A stretch of DNA of 64,000 nucleotides from Halorubrum laminariae (GCF_024494655.1 NZ_JANHDL010000001.1:434001-498000); one strand, 5' to 3'. Shown: positions 33,674-42,814, counted from the first letter of the stretch. Notes: a model not told the origin generated them from the sequence alone. Numbers and translations: made by a program.

Positions 33674-34470
33674 GTCCGTTCGTCTCCGTCGTCGGATCGG
33701 TCGTGCTGTGGCTCTGCGCGTCGCTGCTCGTCGCCGCGATCGCGATCGTCCGGCCGAACCGTCTGTACGGTCTGTGGGGGAACCTCGTGCCGCGGCTGCG
33801 GGACGCGCAGCGGGAAATCGCCGCGCTCGGTGCGGTGTTGCTGGTCAGCGCCGTCGGCCGGAATTCGCTGCAGACAGTCTCGGAGCTGTTCGGGCTGCGG
33901 CTGACCGGACTCATTTGGGCGTTCGAAGGCAACTTCGTCGAGTGGTTCCAGCAGACGTACGCCACCCCCGAGCTGACGATATACTTCTCGTCGGTGTACG
34001 TGTACGGCTACGCGTTCTTACTCGCGTTTCCGTTCCTCGCGTATCTCGCGCTCCCGAAGACGACGACCCTGAAGCGGCTGCTCGTCGCGTACGCGTTCAA
34101 CTACGCTATCGGGCTCGCGCTCTACACGATCGTGTTCGCACACGGTCCGCGGAACCTGCACGTCGGTACGTCGCTGTTGTACACCCACAACCCAAACGTC
34201 AGCGCGCTGACGAGCGCGATCAACGAGACGACGAACGTCTTCCCCTCGCTGCACACGTCGCTTTCCGTGACCGTCGCGACGTTCGCCGTGCTGACGCGCG
34301 AGGAGTACCCGTTGTGGACGCCGCTCGCCGCGTGGCTCGCCGGGTCCGTGGTGATCGCGACGATGTACCTCGGCATCCACTGGCTCACGGATGTGATCGG
34401 CGGGACCGTCCTCGCGTTCGGCTGCGTGTACCTCTCGTATCGGATCGTCGATCCTGACGAGATTTCGTGA
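33670..34470 (+). CDS. PAP2/Aur1-like membrane phosphatase or phosphotransferase (266 aa)
   Basis: About six membrane helices. The PAP2 active-site blocks are TNVFPSLHTSLSV (PSxH) and GIHWLTDVIGGTV (H-x3-D); the first block is weaker, around FAHGPRNLH. The VFPSLHTSL form is closer to the Aur1/Ipt1 inositolphosphotransferase-like subgroup than to PgpB. It would act on lipid phosphates or transfer polar head groups at the outer face of the membrane. The start ATG 33670 overlaps the stop of the solute-binding lipoprotein by 4 bases, so both are translated together. Confidence 0.88.
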   Translation: MSPFVSVVGSVVLWLCASLLVAAIAIVRPNRLYGLWGNLVPRLRDAQREIAALGAVLLVSAVGRNSLQTVSELFGLRLTGLIWAFEGNFVEWFQQTYATPELTIYFSSVYVYGYAFLLAFPFLAYLALPKTTTLKRLLVAYAFNYAIGLALYTIVFAHGPRNLHVGTSLLYTHNPNVSALTSAINETTNVFPSLHTSLSVTVATFAVLTREEYPLWTPLAAWLAGSVVIATMYLGIHWLTDVIGGTVLAFGCVYLSYRIVDPDEIS

Positions 34471-34496
34471 TCGTCGATCCTGCGTCAGCCGTCGTC

Positions 34497-35210
34497 TCAG
34501 GCGTCGCTCGAACCCGCAACGAGCCGTTCGAGCTGTTCGGGCGGGACCGCGCCGCGGGCGGCGTGGCCGTCGAACGCGAACGTGGGAACCCCGGTGATCC
34601 CACGCCGTCTCGCCGCGTCGAACAGCTCCGTCACGCGCTCGCGGAGATCCTCGTCCGCGAGCGCGTTGTCCACCACGTCGGCGTCGAGCCCGTCGGTGTC
34701 GCTTGCGAGGTCGGCGAGGACCTCGCGGTCGCCGATGTCGCGCCCGTCCTGCCAGAGCGCGTCGAAGACCGCCTCGTCGAACGCGGGCCACGCCTCGGGA
34801 GCGGTCTCTTTCACGCGGAGTGAGACGATCTGCGCCGGGAGCGAGTCGACCTCGGTGGCGATCTCCTGGGCCATCTCGACGCCGTACTGCTCCTGGAGCC
34901 GACGGACGTTCTCTCGGGCCTGCGCGTAGTAGTCATCGCCTTTCCCGTCGTCCACATCGTGGTCGATCGACCCGTCGGGGTTGCGCTTGCCGGCGCGGAG
35001 GTCGAACGGGTGCCAGTCGACCGCGAGCGGTTCGGACCGGCTGTCCCGATACCGCGCGAGCGACTGGCGTCCCAGGTAACAGAACGGACAGACGTAGTCG
35101 GAGTAGACGGTGATCGACTCGGTCGCCTCGTCGGCCGGGTCGGCGGCGATACCGGGCGTCTCGGCGTCGGCGGCCGCGTCGGGTGCGTCGGCGGAATCGG
35201 TGTTCGACAT
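34497..35210 (-). CDS. DsbA-family (FrnE-like) thiol oxidoreductase (237 aa)
   Basis: Thioredoxin-fold protein with the helical DsbA insertion. The active site is VYSDYVCPFCYLGRQSL (CPFC) and the cis-Pro loop is GITGVPTFAFDG. There is no signal peptide; the first ~30 residues are an acidic linker, so it is cytoplasmic. FrnE/YwbO-type members act in redox homeostasis or polyketide chemistry; the substrate here is not known. It converges with the PAP2 gene. Confidence 0.92.
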   Translation of the reverse strand: MSNTDSADAPDAAADAETPGIAADPADEATESITVYSDYVCPFCYLGRQSLARYRDSRSEPLAVDWHPFDLRAGKRNPDGSIDHDVDDGKGDDYYAQARENVRRLQEQYGVEMAQEIATEVDSLPAQIVSLRVKETAPEAWPAFDEAVFDALWQDGRDIGDREVLADLASDTDGLDADVVDNALADEDLRERVTELFDAARRRGITGVPTFAFDGHAARGAVPPEQLERLVAGSSDA

Positions 35211-35265
35211 ACGCGCGGTTCGGCCTCGAACGGCAAAGGGCGTTCGACGGCGGCGATCGCCACGG

Positions 35266-35272
35266 TTTATAA
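35266..35272 (+). promoter_or_regulatory. Putative TATA box of thiD
   Basis: TTTATAA centred about 27 bases before ATG 35295, predicting a leaderless mRNA. Confidence 0.55.
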
Positions 35273-35294
35273 CTACTTAGTGGTACAACCGGAT

Positions 35295-36176
35295 ATGACA
35301 CAGGAGACGGCCGCCGCGTACGAGCCGGTCTCGCCGCCTGTCGCGGTCACGATCGCCGGCAGCGACGCCGGCGGCGGCGCGGGGATACAGGCCGACCTGA
35401 AGACGATGACGGCCCACGGCGTCTTCGGCACCTCCGTCGTGACGGCGACGACAGCACAGAACACCCGGGGCGTGTCAGGTGTGCACACGCTGCCGGTCGA
35501 GCACGTCGAAGCCCAGTACGCCGCCGTCGTCGACGACTTCGTCGTCGGCGCGGCCAAGACGGGAATGCTCGCCACGGCGGAGATCGTCGCCGCGGTGACC
35601 GAGCTGCTCGACTCGTTCGCGGGACCGGTCGTCGTCGACCCGGTGATGGTCGCGGCGACCGGTGATCGGCTGCTCTCGCCCGCCGCCGAGGAAGCGTACG
35701 ACGACCTGGTCGCGGCCGCGACGCTCGTCACGCCGAACGCCGACGAGGCGGAAGTGCTGGTCGGCGGCGACGTCGAGACGCCCGCCGACGCCGCGCGGGC
35801 CGGCCGCGAGATCGTCGCCCGAGGCGCGGACGCGGCCCTCGTCAAGGGCGGACATCTCGACGACGACGACACCGTTGTCGACACGCTGGTTCTCGGCGAG
35901 GACGCGGGAGACGTTACGGAAATCGGAAGCAACGCCGACCGCGACGACGAGACGACCGTCGTTCGGTTCGAGTCGCCGCGGATCGCGACGGACGCGACAC
36001 ACGGGTCCGGCTGCACCCTTTCGAGCGCGATCGCGTCGCGGCTCGCGCGGGGTGAGCCGCTGGCCGCGGCGGTCGAGGCCGCAGTCGGCGAGATGGGGGC
36101 GGCGATCCGGCGCGGCTACGACGTGGGAGAGGGGCCGGGCGCGGTGAATCCGACGGTGCTCGACGGCAGGGAGTGA
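35295..36176 (+). CDS. thiD: Hydroxymethylpyrimidine/phosphomethylpyrimidine kinase ThiD (293 aa)
   Basis: Ribokinase-fold enzyme that phosphorylates HMP and HMP-P in thiamine biosynthesis. N-terminal [20 protein letters not shown] and [13 protein letters not shown] are diagnostic; the catalytic end is [17 protein letters not shown]. An acidic insertion lies at about 205-225. Many archaeal ThiD proteins carry a C-terminal ThiN (ThiE-like) domain; this one ends after the kinase. ATG at 35295 is set by the TATA spacing. No riboswitch-like structure is evident upstream, where the leader has almost no length. Confidence 0.93.
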   Translation: MTQETAAAYEPVSPPVAVTIAGSDAGGGAGIQADLKTMTAHGVFGTSVVTATTAQNTRGVSGVHTLPVEHVEAQYAAVVDDFVVGAAKTGMLATAEIVAAVTELLDSFAGPVVVDPVMVAATGDRLLSPAAEEAYDDLVAAATLVTPNADEAEVLVGGDVETPADAARAGREIVARGADAALVKGGHLDDDDTVVDTLVLGEDAGDVTEIGSNADRDDETTVVRFESPRIATDATHGSGCTLSSAIASRLARGEPLAAAVEAAVGEMGAAIRRGYDVGEGPGAVNPTVLDGRE

Positions 36177-36189
36177 CGGCTGGACACAC

Positions 36190-36987
36190 TCACACGAAGT
36201 TCAGCGGCACCATCAACGCGACGCCGACGGCGATTCCGACCGCGAGCGTCGGCTTGCCGCCCCGAGGGAGGTTCGCGCCGGTGTCGAGCGCCTCGGGGAT
36301 GAACTCGGTGGCGACGAGATAGACCATCGCGCCGGCGGCGAATCCGAAGCCGTACGGAAGAAACTCGCGGGCGTACCTGACGAACGCGAACGCGACGACC
36401 GCCCCGACCGGCTGCGGGAGGCTGGAGAACACCGCCCACCAGACCATCTTCCACTTCGAGACGCCTATCGCCCGCAGCGGGATCGAGATAGCGGTCCCCT
36501 CGGGGACGTTGTGGATCGAGATCGCGACCGTCATGAACACCGCGAGCACCGGCACCGCGAATCCGAACAGCTGCGTCCCGCCCGCCAGCCCGAGATCCGC
36601 GAAGGAGACGCCGACGGCGATCCCCTCGGGAAAGCTGTGGACCGTGAGCACGCCGAGGATCAACACGAGCTTCTTGAAGTCGGCCTCCTCGTACTCGTGC
36701 GGGTCGATTTCAGCGTCCAGAAGCACCTCGTGGGCGAGCACGACGAGGCCGACGCCGGCGAGCACGCCGACGGCGATCTCGATCGGCGTCCCCTCGGCGA
36801 GCCCCTCTTGGACGAGTCCGAACAGCGACGCGGCGACCATGATCCCGGAGGCGAACCCCCACAGCGCGACGTTCCCCCGATCGCTTATCGAATCGAAAAA
36901 GAAGAACGGCAGCGCGCCGATGCCCGTCGCCAGCGCCGTGATCAGCCCCGCGATGAAGACGAACCCGAACGCGGCGAGGTCGACCAT
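36190..36987 (-). CDS. ZIP-family metal transporter (265 aa)
   Basis: Eight-helix divalent-metal importer of the ZupT/GufA type. Metal-site helices IV and V are LTVHSFPEGIAVGVSF and ISIHNVPEGTAISIPL. The loop between helices III and IV is short and acidic (DAEIDPHEYEEADF) instead of His-rich. Likely substrates are Zn2+ or other divalent cations. A TATA-like box lies about 32 bases upstream (37015-37023). Convergent with thiD. Confidence 0.93.
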   Translation of the reverse strand: MVDLAAFGFVFIAGLITALATGIGALPFFFFDSISDRGNVALWGFASGIMVAASLFGLVQEGLAEGTPIEIAVGVLAGVGLVVLAHEVLLDAEIDPHEYEEADFKKLVLILGVLTVHSFPEGIAVGVSFADLGLAGGTQLFGFAVPVLAVFMTVAISIHNVPEGTAISIPLRAIGVSKWKMVWWAVFSSLPQPVGAVVAFAFVRYAREFLPYGFGFAAGAMVYLVATEFIPEALDTGANLPRGGKPTLAVGIAVGVALMVPLNFV

Positions 36988-37014
36988 TACGGACCGGTAG
37001 TTCGCGGTTCCGAC

Positions 37015-37023
37015 TCATAAATA
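37015..37023 (-). promoter_or_regulatory. Putative TATA box of the ZIP transporter gene
   Basis: GTATTTATG-like sequence on the minus strand about 32 bases before ATG 36987. Confidence 0.4.
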
Positions 37024-37160
37024 CGACGAGTGTGGCCAATCGACGAGCGGTGTCTCCCGTCGAGAGACCCCTGCGGGACACGTCTCGGTTGGCACGGATC
37101 GGGCCGGGACGACACGGCGACGACTCTGCAGTCGACGGCGATCCGGCCGCCACCCGTAGG

Positions 37161-37169
37161 GTTTTACCC
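37161..37169 (+). promoter_or_regulatory. Putative TATA box of mutS
   Basis: GTTTTACCC centred about 27 bases before ATG 37192. Confidence 0.4.
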
Positions 37170-37191
37170 GCCGACGGCGGGAGTACGGTGT

Positions 37192-40014
37192 ATGGCTACG
37201 GGGATCGTCGGGGAGTTCCTCGATCTCAAGGCGGAGACGGACGCGGACGTCCTCGCGATGCAGTGCGGCGACTTCTACGAGTTCTTCGCGGACGACGCGG
37301 AACTGGTCGCCGACGAACTCGACTTGACCGTTTCACAGAAATCCTCTCACGGCTCGTCGTACCCCATGGCGGGCGTGCCGCTCTCGGAGCTGACCCCCTA
37401 CGTGAAGGCGCTCGTCGAGCGGGGGTACCGGGTCGCAGTCGCCGACCAGTACGAGACTGACGACGGTCACGCCCGGGAGATCACGCGCGTCGTCACGCCC
37501 GGCACGATGATCGAGACGACGGGCGAGGACGCGCGGTACCTCGCGGCCGTGGTGAGCGGGGGAGATGACGGTGGGCGCGGCGGCAACTCGGGCGGCACCG
37601 CGCCGAGCGAGAACGGACGGTCCGACGCCGACCGCGTCGACGGCGGCCCCTACGGACTCGCGCTCGCCGACGTCACCACCGGGCGGTTCCTCGTCACCGA
37701 GGTCGCGGACGCGGGCGACCTCCGCGCGGAGCTGTACCGGTTCGACCCCGCGGAGGTGCTTCCGGGACCGGCGCTCCGCAACGACGACGACCTGCTCGCC
37801 GCGGTCCGCGACGATCTGTCCGGGTCCGTCTCGCTTTTCGACGCCGAGGCGTTCGCGCCCGGCCGAGCGACCCACGCGGTCCGCGAGCAGTTCGGCCGCG
37901 AGACCGCGGACAGCGTGGGGATCGACTCCGAGTTGGCCCTGCGGGCGGCGGGCGCGGTGTTGGGGTACGTCGAGGAGACCGGGGCGGGCGTGCTGGCGTC
38001 GATGACGCGGCTCACCGCCTACGGCGACGACGACCACGTCGAGCTCGACGCGACCACCCAGCGCAACCTGGAGATCACGGAGACCATGCGCGGCGACGCC
38101 GAGGGAACGCTGTTCGAGACCGTCGATCACACCGTGACCGCCGCAGGCGGGCGGCTGCTCCGCGAGTGGCTCACGCGGCCGCGACGCGACCGCGACGCGC
38201 TGGAGCGGCGGCTCGACGCGGTCGAGGCGCTGGCGTCGGCGGCGCTCGCGCGCGACCGGCTCCGCGAGACGCTCGGCGACGCCAGCGACCTCGAACGGCT
38301 CGCATCGCGGGCGACGAGCGGAAGCGCGGGCGCGAGAGAACTGCTCTCGGTCAGGGACACCCTCGCCGTCGTCCCGGCGCTCGCCGACGCGGTAGGCGAG
38401 AGCGACCTCGCCGACTCGCCGGTCGCCGGTGTTCTGGACGGGATCGACCGCAACCGCGCTGCCGAGTGGCGCGAAGAGCTTGCGGGCGCGCTCGCCGAAG
38501 ACCCGCCGAAAACGAAGACGCAGGGGGGGCTGATACGGAAAGGGTACGACGACGACCTCGACGAGCTGATCGCGAGCCACGAGGAGGCGAAGACGTGGCT
38601 CGACACGCTCGCAGACCGCGAAAAGCGGCAGTACGGGCTCAGTCACGTCACGGTCGACCGCAACAAGACCGACGGCTACTACATCCAGGTCGGCAAGTCG
38701 GTGGCCGATCAGGTGCCCGATCACTACCGAGAGATCAAGACGCTGAAGAACTCGAAGCGGTTCGTCACCGACGAGTTAGCCGAACGCGAGCGCGAGGTGC
38801 TCCGCCTAGAGGAGGCCCGCGGCGAGCTGGAGTACGAACTGTTCGAGGAGCTTCGCGAGCACGTCGCGGGCGACAGCGAACTGCTGCAGGACGTGGGGCG
38901 AGCGATCGCCAAACTCGACGCGCTCGCCTCCCTCGCGACCCACGCCGCCGGCAACGACTGGACGCGTCCCGAGTTGACCGACGACCGGCGGCTCGACGTC
39001 GACGCCGGCCGCCACCCGGTGGTCGAGCGGACCACGGACTTCGTGCCGAACGACCTCGCGCTCGACGACGAGCACGGCTTCCTCATCGTCACCGGCCCGA
39101 ACATGAGCGGGAAGTCGACGTACATGCGGCAGGCCGCGCTGATCCAACTGCTGGCGCAGGCCGGAGCGTTCGTCCCCGCGCGGGCGGCCGAGGTGGGGCT
39201 CGTCGACGGTATCTACACCCGCGTCGGCGCGCTCGACGAGCTGGCACAGGGGCGGTCGACGTTCATGGTCGAGATGCAGGAGCTGTCGAACATTCTCCAT
39301 TCGGCGACCGCCGACTCACTCGTGATCTTAGACGAGGTCGGCCGCGGCACGGCCACCTACGACGGGATCTCGATCGCGTGGGCGGCCACGGAGTACCTCC
39401 ACAACGAGGTCCGCGCGCGGACACTGTTCGCCACACACTACCACGAGCTGACGACGCTCGCCGACCACCTCCCGCGCGTCGCGAACGTCCACGTCGCGGT
39501 CGACGAGCGCGACGGCGACGTGACGTTCCTCCGCACGGTTCGCGAGGGGCCGACGAACCGGTCGTACGGCGTCCACGTCGCGGATCTCGCCGGGGTTCCC
39601 GAGCCTGTCGTCTCCCGCGCCGACAAGGTACTCGACCGGCTCCGCGAGGAGAAGGCGATCGAGGCGAAGGGCGGAACGGGCGGCGACGCCGGGAGTCAGA
39701 CGGGAGCCGACGACACCAGACAGGTCGTCTTCGACCTCTCGTCGGGGTCGTTCGCCGGCGGCACGGAGAACGGAACGTCGACGACGGGGGACGAGCGCGA
39801 GGCGGCCGCGGGCGACGCGGCCTCCGCCGCGGGCGAGTCGAGCGGGACCGCGGAGGGAGAGTCGAGAGGGACCGTGAAACGAGTCGACGGCCTCGACCCG
39901 GAGACCGAGGCCGTGATCGAGGAGCTGGCCGATGTCGATGTCGCGGCGACCGCGCCGGTGGAGTTGCTCTCGCGGGTGCAGGAGTGGCAGGCGCGGCTCG
40001 ACGACTCGGATTGA
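37192..40014 (+). CDS. mutS: DNA mismatch repair protein MutS (940 aa)
   Basis: MutS1-type mismatch-recognition ATPase. The mismatch-reading motif is MQCGDFYEFFADDA (the F-x-E motif), followed by the connector, core/lever and clamp domains. The ATPase has Walker A TGPNMSGKSTYM, Walker B VILDEVGRGT and the H-loop TLFATHYHELTTL. Haloarchaeal acidic insertions occur near residues 122-145 and just before the C-terminus (about 825-895), the latter separating the ATPase from a short helical dimerisation tail. No mutL is in the window. ATG 37192 (MATGIVGEFLDLKAETDADV). Confidence 0.95.
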   Translation: MATGIVGEFLDLKAETDADVLAMQCGDFYEFFADDAELVADELDLTVSQKSSHGSSYPMAGVPLSELTPYVKALVERGYRVAVADQYETDDGHAREITRVVTPGTMIETTGEDARYLAAVVSGGDDGGRGGNSGGTAPSENGRSDADRVDGGPYGLALADVTTGRFLVTEVADAGDLRAELYRFDPAEVLPGPALRNDDDLLAAVRDDLSGSVSLFDAEAFAPGRATHAVREQFGRETADSVGIDSELALRAAGAVLGYVEETGAGVLASMTRLTAYGDDDHVELDATTQRNLEITETMRGDAEGTLFETVDHTVTAAGGRLLREWLTRPRRDRDALERRLDAVEALASAALARDRLRETLGDASDLERLASRATSGSAGARELLSVRDTLAVVPALADAVGESDLADSPVAGVLDGIDRNRAAEWREELAGALAEDPPKTKTQGGLIRKGYDDDLDELIASHEEAKTWLDTLADREKRQYGLSHVTVDRNKTDGYYIQVGKSVADQVPDHYREIKTLKNSKRFVTDELAEREREVLRLEEARGELEYELFEELREHVAGDSELLQDVGRAIAKLDALASLATHAAGNDWTRPELTDDRRLDVDAGRHPVVERTTDFVPNDLALDDEHGFLIVTGPNMSGKSTYMRQAALIQLLAQAGAFVPARAAEVGLVDGIYTRVGALDELAQGRSTFMVEMQELSNILHSATADSLVILDEVGRGTATYDGISIAWAATEYLHNEVRARTLFATHYHELTTLADHLPRVANVHVAVDERDGDVTFLRTVREGPTNRSYGVHVADLAGVPEPVVSRADKVLDRLREEKAIEAKGGTGGDAGSQTGADDTRQVVFDLSSGSFAGGTENGTSTTGDEREAAAGDAASAAGESSGTAEGESRGTVKRVDGLDPETEAVIEELADVDVAATAPVELLSRVQEWQARLDDSD

Positions 40015-40069
40015 CCTCGACACAGCGTCTGACGTAAGAACTAATGTCCGACCTCGTCGTGTGGTGTGT

Positions 40070-40420
40070 ATGGGTATTATGAGCAAGATCCTCGGCGGCA
40101 GCGGAAACCGCTCCGTCGACGACTACGTCGAACTCGACCTCGACGACTTCGCCGAGGCGCACGCGGAAACGGGAATGCAGGTACACATCGCGGAGATCGG
40201 CGACCAGAGCGACATCATCCCGATCAAAGACGCCGTCTACGACGGCGACTTCGTCATCGCGGACATCACCCGCCACTCCACGTCGGACCGGACCATAGAA
40301 CACATCGTCGACGAGCTTCGACAGGTCGCCCAAGAGGTCGACGGTGACATCGTCCAGAAGGGCGACGACCAGATCGTCGTCACCCCGACCGGCGTCAGCG
40401 TCTCCCGAGAGAAGCTCTAG
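40070..40420 (+). CDS. sepF: Cell-division protein SepF (116 aa)
   Basis: Archaeal SepF, the membrane anchor of FtsZ. The N-terminal MGIMSKILGG is a short membrane-targeting peptide; the SepF core runs about 20-116 and contains YDGDFVIADITRHSTSDRTI and GDIVQKGDDQIVVTP. Haloarchaeal homologues bind FtsZ2 and are essential for division. Either ATG 40070 or ATG 40079 could be the start; the first keeps the usual MG(I/L)MSK beginning. Stands alone between mutS and azf. Confidence 0.92.
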   Translation: MGIMSKILGGSGNRSVDDYVELDLDDFAEAHAETGMQVHIAEIGDQSDIIPIKDAVYDGDFVIADITRHSTSDRTIEHIVDELRQVAQEVDGDIVQKGDDQIVVTPTGVSVSREKL

Positions 40421-40462
40421 GGCTCGTCTGCACTCGGGCAACCGGTTACGGTCGAACCGTGC

Positions 40463-40469
40463 ATTATAT
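40463..40469 (+). promoter_or_regulatory. Putative TATA box of azf
   Basis: ATTATAT centred about 31 bases before ATG 40497 and 19 before ATG 40485, so the spacing favours the downstream start. Confidence 0.5.
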
Positions 40470-40496
40470 GCCCGTCTCGCACCCATGGACGACCGA

Positions 40497-41360
40497 ATGG
40501 ACGAGCCGGTCCTGCTGACCGGTGCCGGGGGACGGGTAGGACAAGCCATCCTCAACGGCATCGGCGGCGAGTACGACTGGCGGCTCCTCGACCGGGAGCC
40601 GCTCCCGCGAGCGAAGGTACCGGACGGCGTCACTGATGCCGACCTGTACGTCGCGGACATCACCGACGAGCGCGCGGTTAGGGAGGCGATGGCAGACGTC
40701 AACGCCGTCGTCCACCTCGCCGGCGACCCGCGAAAGACCGCCCCGTGGGACTCGGTGCTCCGGAACAACATCGACGGGACGCAGGTCGTGATGCGCGCCG
40801 CCGTCGACGCCGGCGTCGATCGGTTCGTGTTCGCCTCCTCGAACCACGCGGTCGGCGGATACGAGACCGACGACCGGACGCCCGACCTGTATCGAACGGA
40901 CGACGACTACCGGCTCGACGGCACCGAACTGCCGCGGCCGGGAAACCTCTACGGCGTCTCGAAGGCGACCGGCGAGGCGCTCGGACGGCTCTACCACGAC
41001 AAACACGGACTGAGTGTCGTCTGCGTCCGCATCGGCAACCTCACCAAGGACCACCCTCCCCGGGAGTACGAGCGCGGACAGGCGATGTGGCTCTCACACC
41101 GTGACTGTGCGCATCTATTCGATCGCTGCCTGCAGGCGGAGTACGGCTACGAGATCGTCTACGGAATTTCGAACAACGACCGCCGCTACTACTCTATCGA
41201 GCGCGCCCGCGAAGCGCTCGGCTACGACCCCGCCGACAACTCCGCCGACTACACGTTCGACGGTGAACCGAAAGACGTCGTCGACGTGGACGACGGCGAC
41301 GACGACGCGACCCCCGCAGAACCGAACTTTCCCTCTAACCCGGACACGCGCGGGGCGTAA
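40497..41360 (+). CDS. azf: NAD-dependent glucose-6-phosphate dehydrogenase Azf (287 aa)
   Basis: Extended short-chain dehydrogenase. The NAD-binding LLTGAGGRVGQAI is followed by D32 in LLDREP, which selects NAD+ over NADP+. Catalytic YGVSK has Y152/K156, and FASSNHAVGGYE holds the Ser/Thr block. The protein is nearly the same, as I recall, as Haloferax volcanii Azf, the enzyme of the haloarchaeal oxidative pentose phosphate pathway. Residues about 263-287 are an acidic C-terminal extension. ATG 40497 is preferred over 40485 because homologues begin MDxPVLLTG and the TATA spacing fits. Confidence 0.93.
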   Translation: MDEPVLLTGAGGRVGQAILNGIGGEYDWRLLDREPLPRAKVPDGVTDADLYVADITDERAVREAMADVNAVVHLAGDPRKTAPWDSVLRNNIDGTQVVMRAAVDAGVDRFVFASSNHAVGGYETDDRTPDLYRTDDDYRLDGTELPRPGNLYGVSKATGEALGRLYHDKHGLSVVCVRIGNLTKDHPPREYERGQAMWLSHRDCAHLFDRCLQAEYGYEIVYGISNNDRRYYSIERAREALGYDPADNSADYTFDGEPKDVVDVDDGDDDATPAEPNFPSNPDTRGA

Positions 41361-41399
41361 CTGTCGACCGCCGCGAGCGCGGCATGCTTCTCGACGGCG

Positions 41400-42068
41400 T
41401 CAGAACAGACCGTCGACGTCGCGCTGTTTCCGGCGCTCGCGGTCAACGTGATCCGCGAGCCGCGCGGCCACCTGCGGACGCGACGACGGCTCGCGACAGA
41501 ACGCGACGACCAGCTCGGTGACCGTCGTTCGGCCGGTCCCGCGTTCCGCGCGGGCGAGCCTCGCCGCCTCCTCGACGGTCGCCTCGGTCCCGGCGTCGAC
41601 CGCGCCGGCGAGCGCGGGTGCGGCGAGCAGCGTCGCCGCGAGGTCGAGGTCCGGGAGAGCCAGAGCCGTACCGTCCACCCGGATCGCCGGCGGCGACGTG
41701 CGCTCGATCACCTCCGGGTCCGCGGCGAGTCGCCGACACCAGTCGCGGACAGGTCGGACATGGACACCCCGGCCCGCGTCGGCGTCGTCCCCGATATCCG
41801 TCTCCCCGGCGGCGTCGACTGCGCCGAGATACCGGGCCGCGTTCTCCGCGCAGCCGACCGCACCGGACCAGTTCCACGCGGTCGCGTGGTGTGTCGCCGC
41901 GGCGGCCGCGATCAGCCCGTGAAACAGCCGCTCGGCCGCCCCGGATTCGAGCGGGAGCCACGCCGCCTCCCACGGATCGTGGGCCGCGAGCGCGTAACCC
42001 TCGTTGAACAGCGCAGCGCCCGCGGCGAGGGCGGCGTCGAGGTCGATATCGGTGCGGCGCTCGGTCAC
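41400..42068 (-). CDS. DUF309-domain protein (222 aa)
   Basis: The DUF309 core is clear: ALFNEGYALAAHDPWEAAWL, then AAERLFHGLIAAAAATHHAT and AVGCAENAARYL. The second half is Ala/Asp-rich and likely lineage-specific. DUF309 is a small helical family of unknown function, often near redox or cofactor genes. The start is uncertain: GTG at 42068 begins TERRTDIDLDAALAAG just ahead of the domain, while ATG at 42173 adds a non-conserved stretch. It converges with azf. Confidence 0.8.
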   Translation of the reverse strand: MTERRTDIDLDAALAAGAALFNEGYALAAHDPWEAAWLPLESGAAERLFHGLIAAAAATHHATAWNWSGAVGCAENAARYLGAVDAAGETDIGDDADAGRGVHVRPVRDWCRRLAADPEVIERTSPPAIRVDGTALALPDLDLAATLLAAPALAGAVDAGTEATVEEAARLARAERGTGRTTVTELVVAFCREPSSRPQVAARLADHVDRERRKQRDVDGLF

Positions 42069-42375
42069 AGCGAGTCGTCCGTTCTGCCAACGGATAAGCG
42101 CTGAGTCAGCGGCGAGCGATCCCGATAGCCGACACACCGGTCCCGCAACTCCGGGGAGGTTCCGCAGTCGCACGCCGAAACCCGAACGCAGGCAGCGCGC
42201 TGAACTGAAATTATCGAACGAACGCCGAGTTTTGAAAAGATAGATGACCGAACCGACGACGTGGGCGAAAATATTGCCAGACTAATAGAGAACCAACAGC
42301 TATACGGGAACATAACCGTACAGAACTACACTAAGAGGAAGTATTTTACACGTAATATCCGAACGATGATCTAGT
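42069..42375. other. Gene-free AT-rich stretch upstream of the urease operon
   Basis: Positions about 42190-42375 are strikingly AT-rich relative to the surroundings and hold the urease promoter. No coding frame of typical haloarchaeal composition is present (unless the DUF309 gene starts at 42173). Confidence 0.65.
42342..42350 (+). promoter_or_regulatory. Putative TATA box of the urease operon
   Basis: TATTTTACA, centred about 30 bases before a small ATG ORF at 42376 and 85 before ureB. The geometry predicts a transcript that begins at or next to the small ORF. Confidence 0.45.
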
Positions 42376-42438
42376 ATGGTGGACGAACCAGCAACCGATT
42401 GCGAGCGGTCTCGACGGAGTGATCGGGCCGATGAGTGA
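42376..42438 (+). CDS. Possible 20-codon leader ORF overlapping the ureB start
   Basis: ATG 42376 reads [20 protein letters not shown] and stops at 42436-42438, five codons' worth of bases past the start of the overlap with the ureB ATG (42431). It sits at the distance expected for a leaderless start downstream of the TATA-like sequence. It could couple translation into ureB, act as an attenuating leader, or be chance. Confidence 0.35.
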   Translation: MVDEPATDCERSRRSDRADE

Positions 42439-42814
42439 CATCGTTCCGGGCGAACTGCTGCCGGCCGACGAGCCGATCGAGATCAACGCCGGACGGGAGA
42501 CCGCGTCGGTCACCGTCGAGAACACCGGGGACCGACCCTCACAGGTCGGCTCGCATTTCCACTTTTTCGAGTGCAACAAGGCGCTCGAATTCGACCGCGA
42601 GGCCGCCTACGGCATGCGGCTCGACATTCCGGCCGGAACGGCGGTCCGGTTCGAGCCGGGGTGTGAGGAGGACGTCGACCTCGTCGCGTACGGCGGCAAC
42701 CGAATCCTCCACGGCATGGGCGGGCTCGTCGAGGGCGATCTCGACGACGAGGCGGTCAAACAAGCGGCCTTCGAGCGGGCACGCGAGGCGGGCTACATGG
42801 AGGCGGACGGATGA
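42431..42814 (+). CDS. ureB: Urease beta subunit UreB (127 aa)
   Basis: Structural subunit of nickel urease. [20 protein letters not shown] and [20 protein letters not shown], then [14 protein letters not shown], are the canonical beta-subunit strings. First gene of the operon ureB-ureC-ureA-ureG-ureD-ureE-ureF. The enzyme hydrolyses urea to ammonia and carbamate in the cytoplasm. A 17-bp tandem duplication spans its stop codon. Confidence 0.97.
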   Translation: MSDIVPGELLPADEPIEINAGRETASVTVENTGDRPSQVGSHFHFFECNKALEFDREAAYGMRLDIPAGTAVRFEPGCEEDVDLVAYGGNRILHGMGGLVEGDLDDEAVKQAAFERAREAGYMEADG

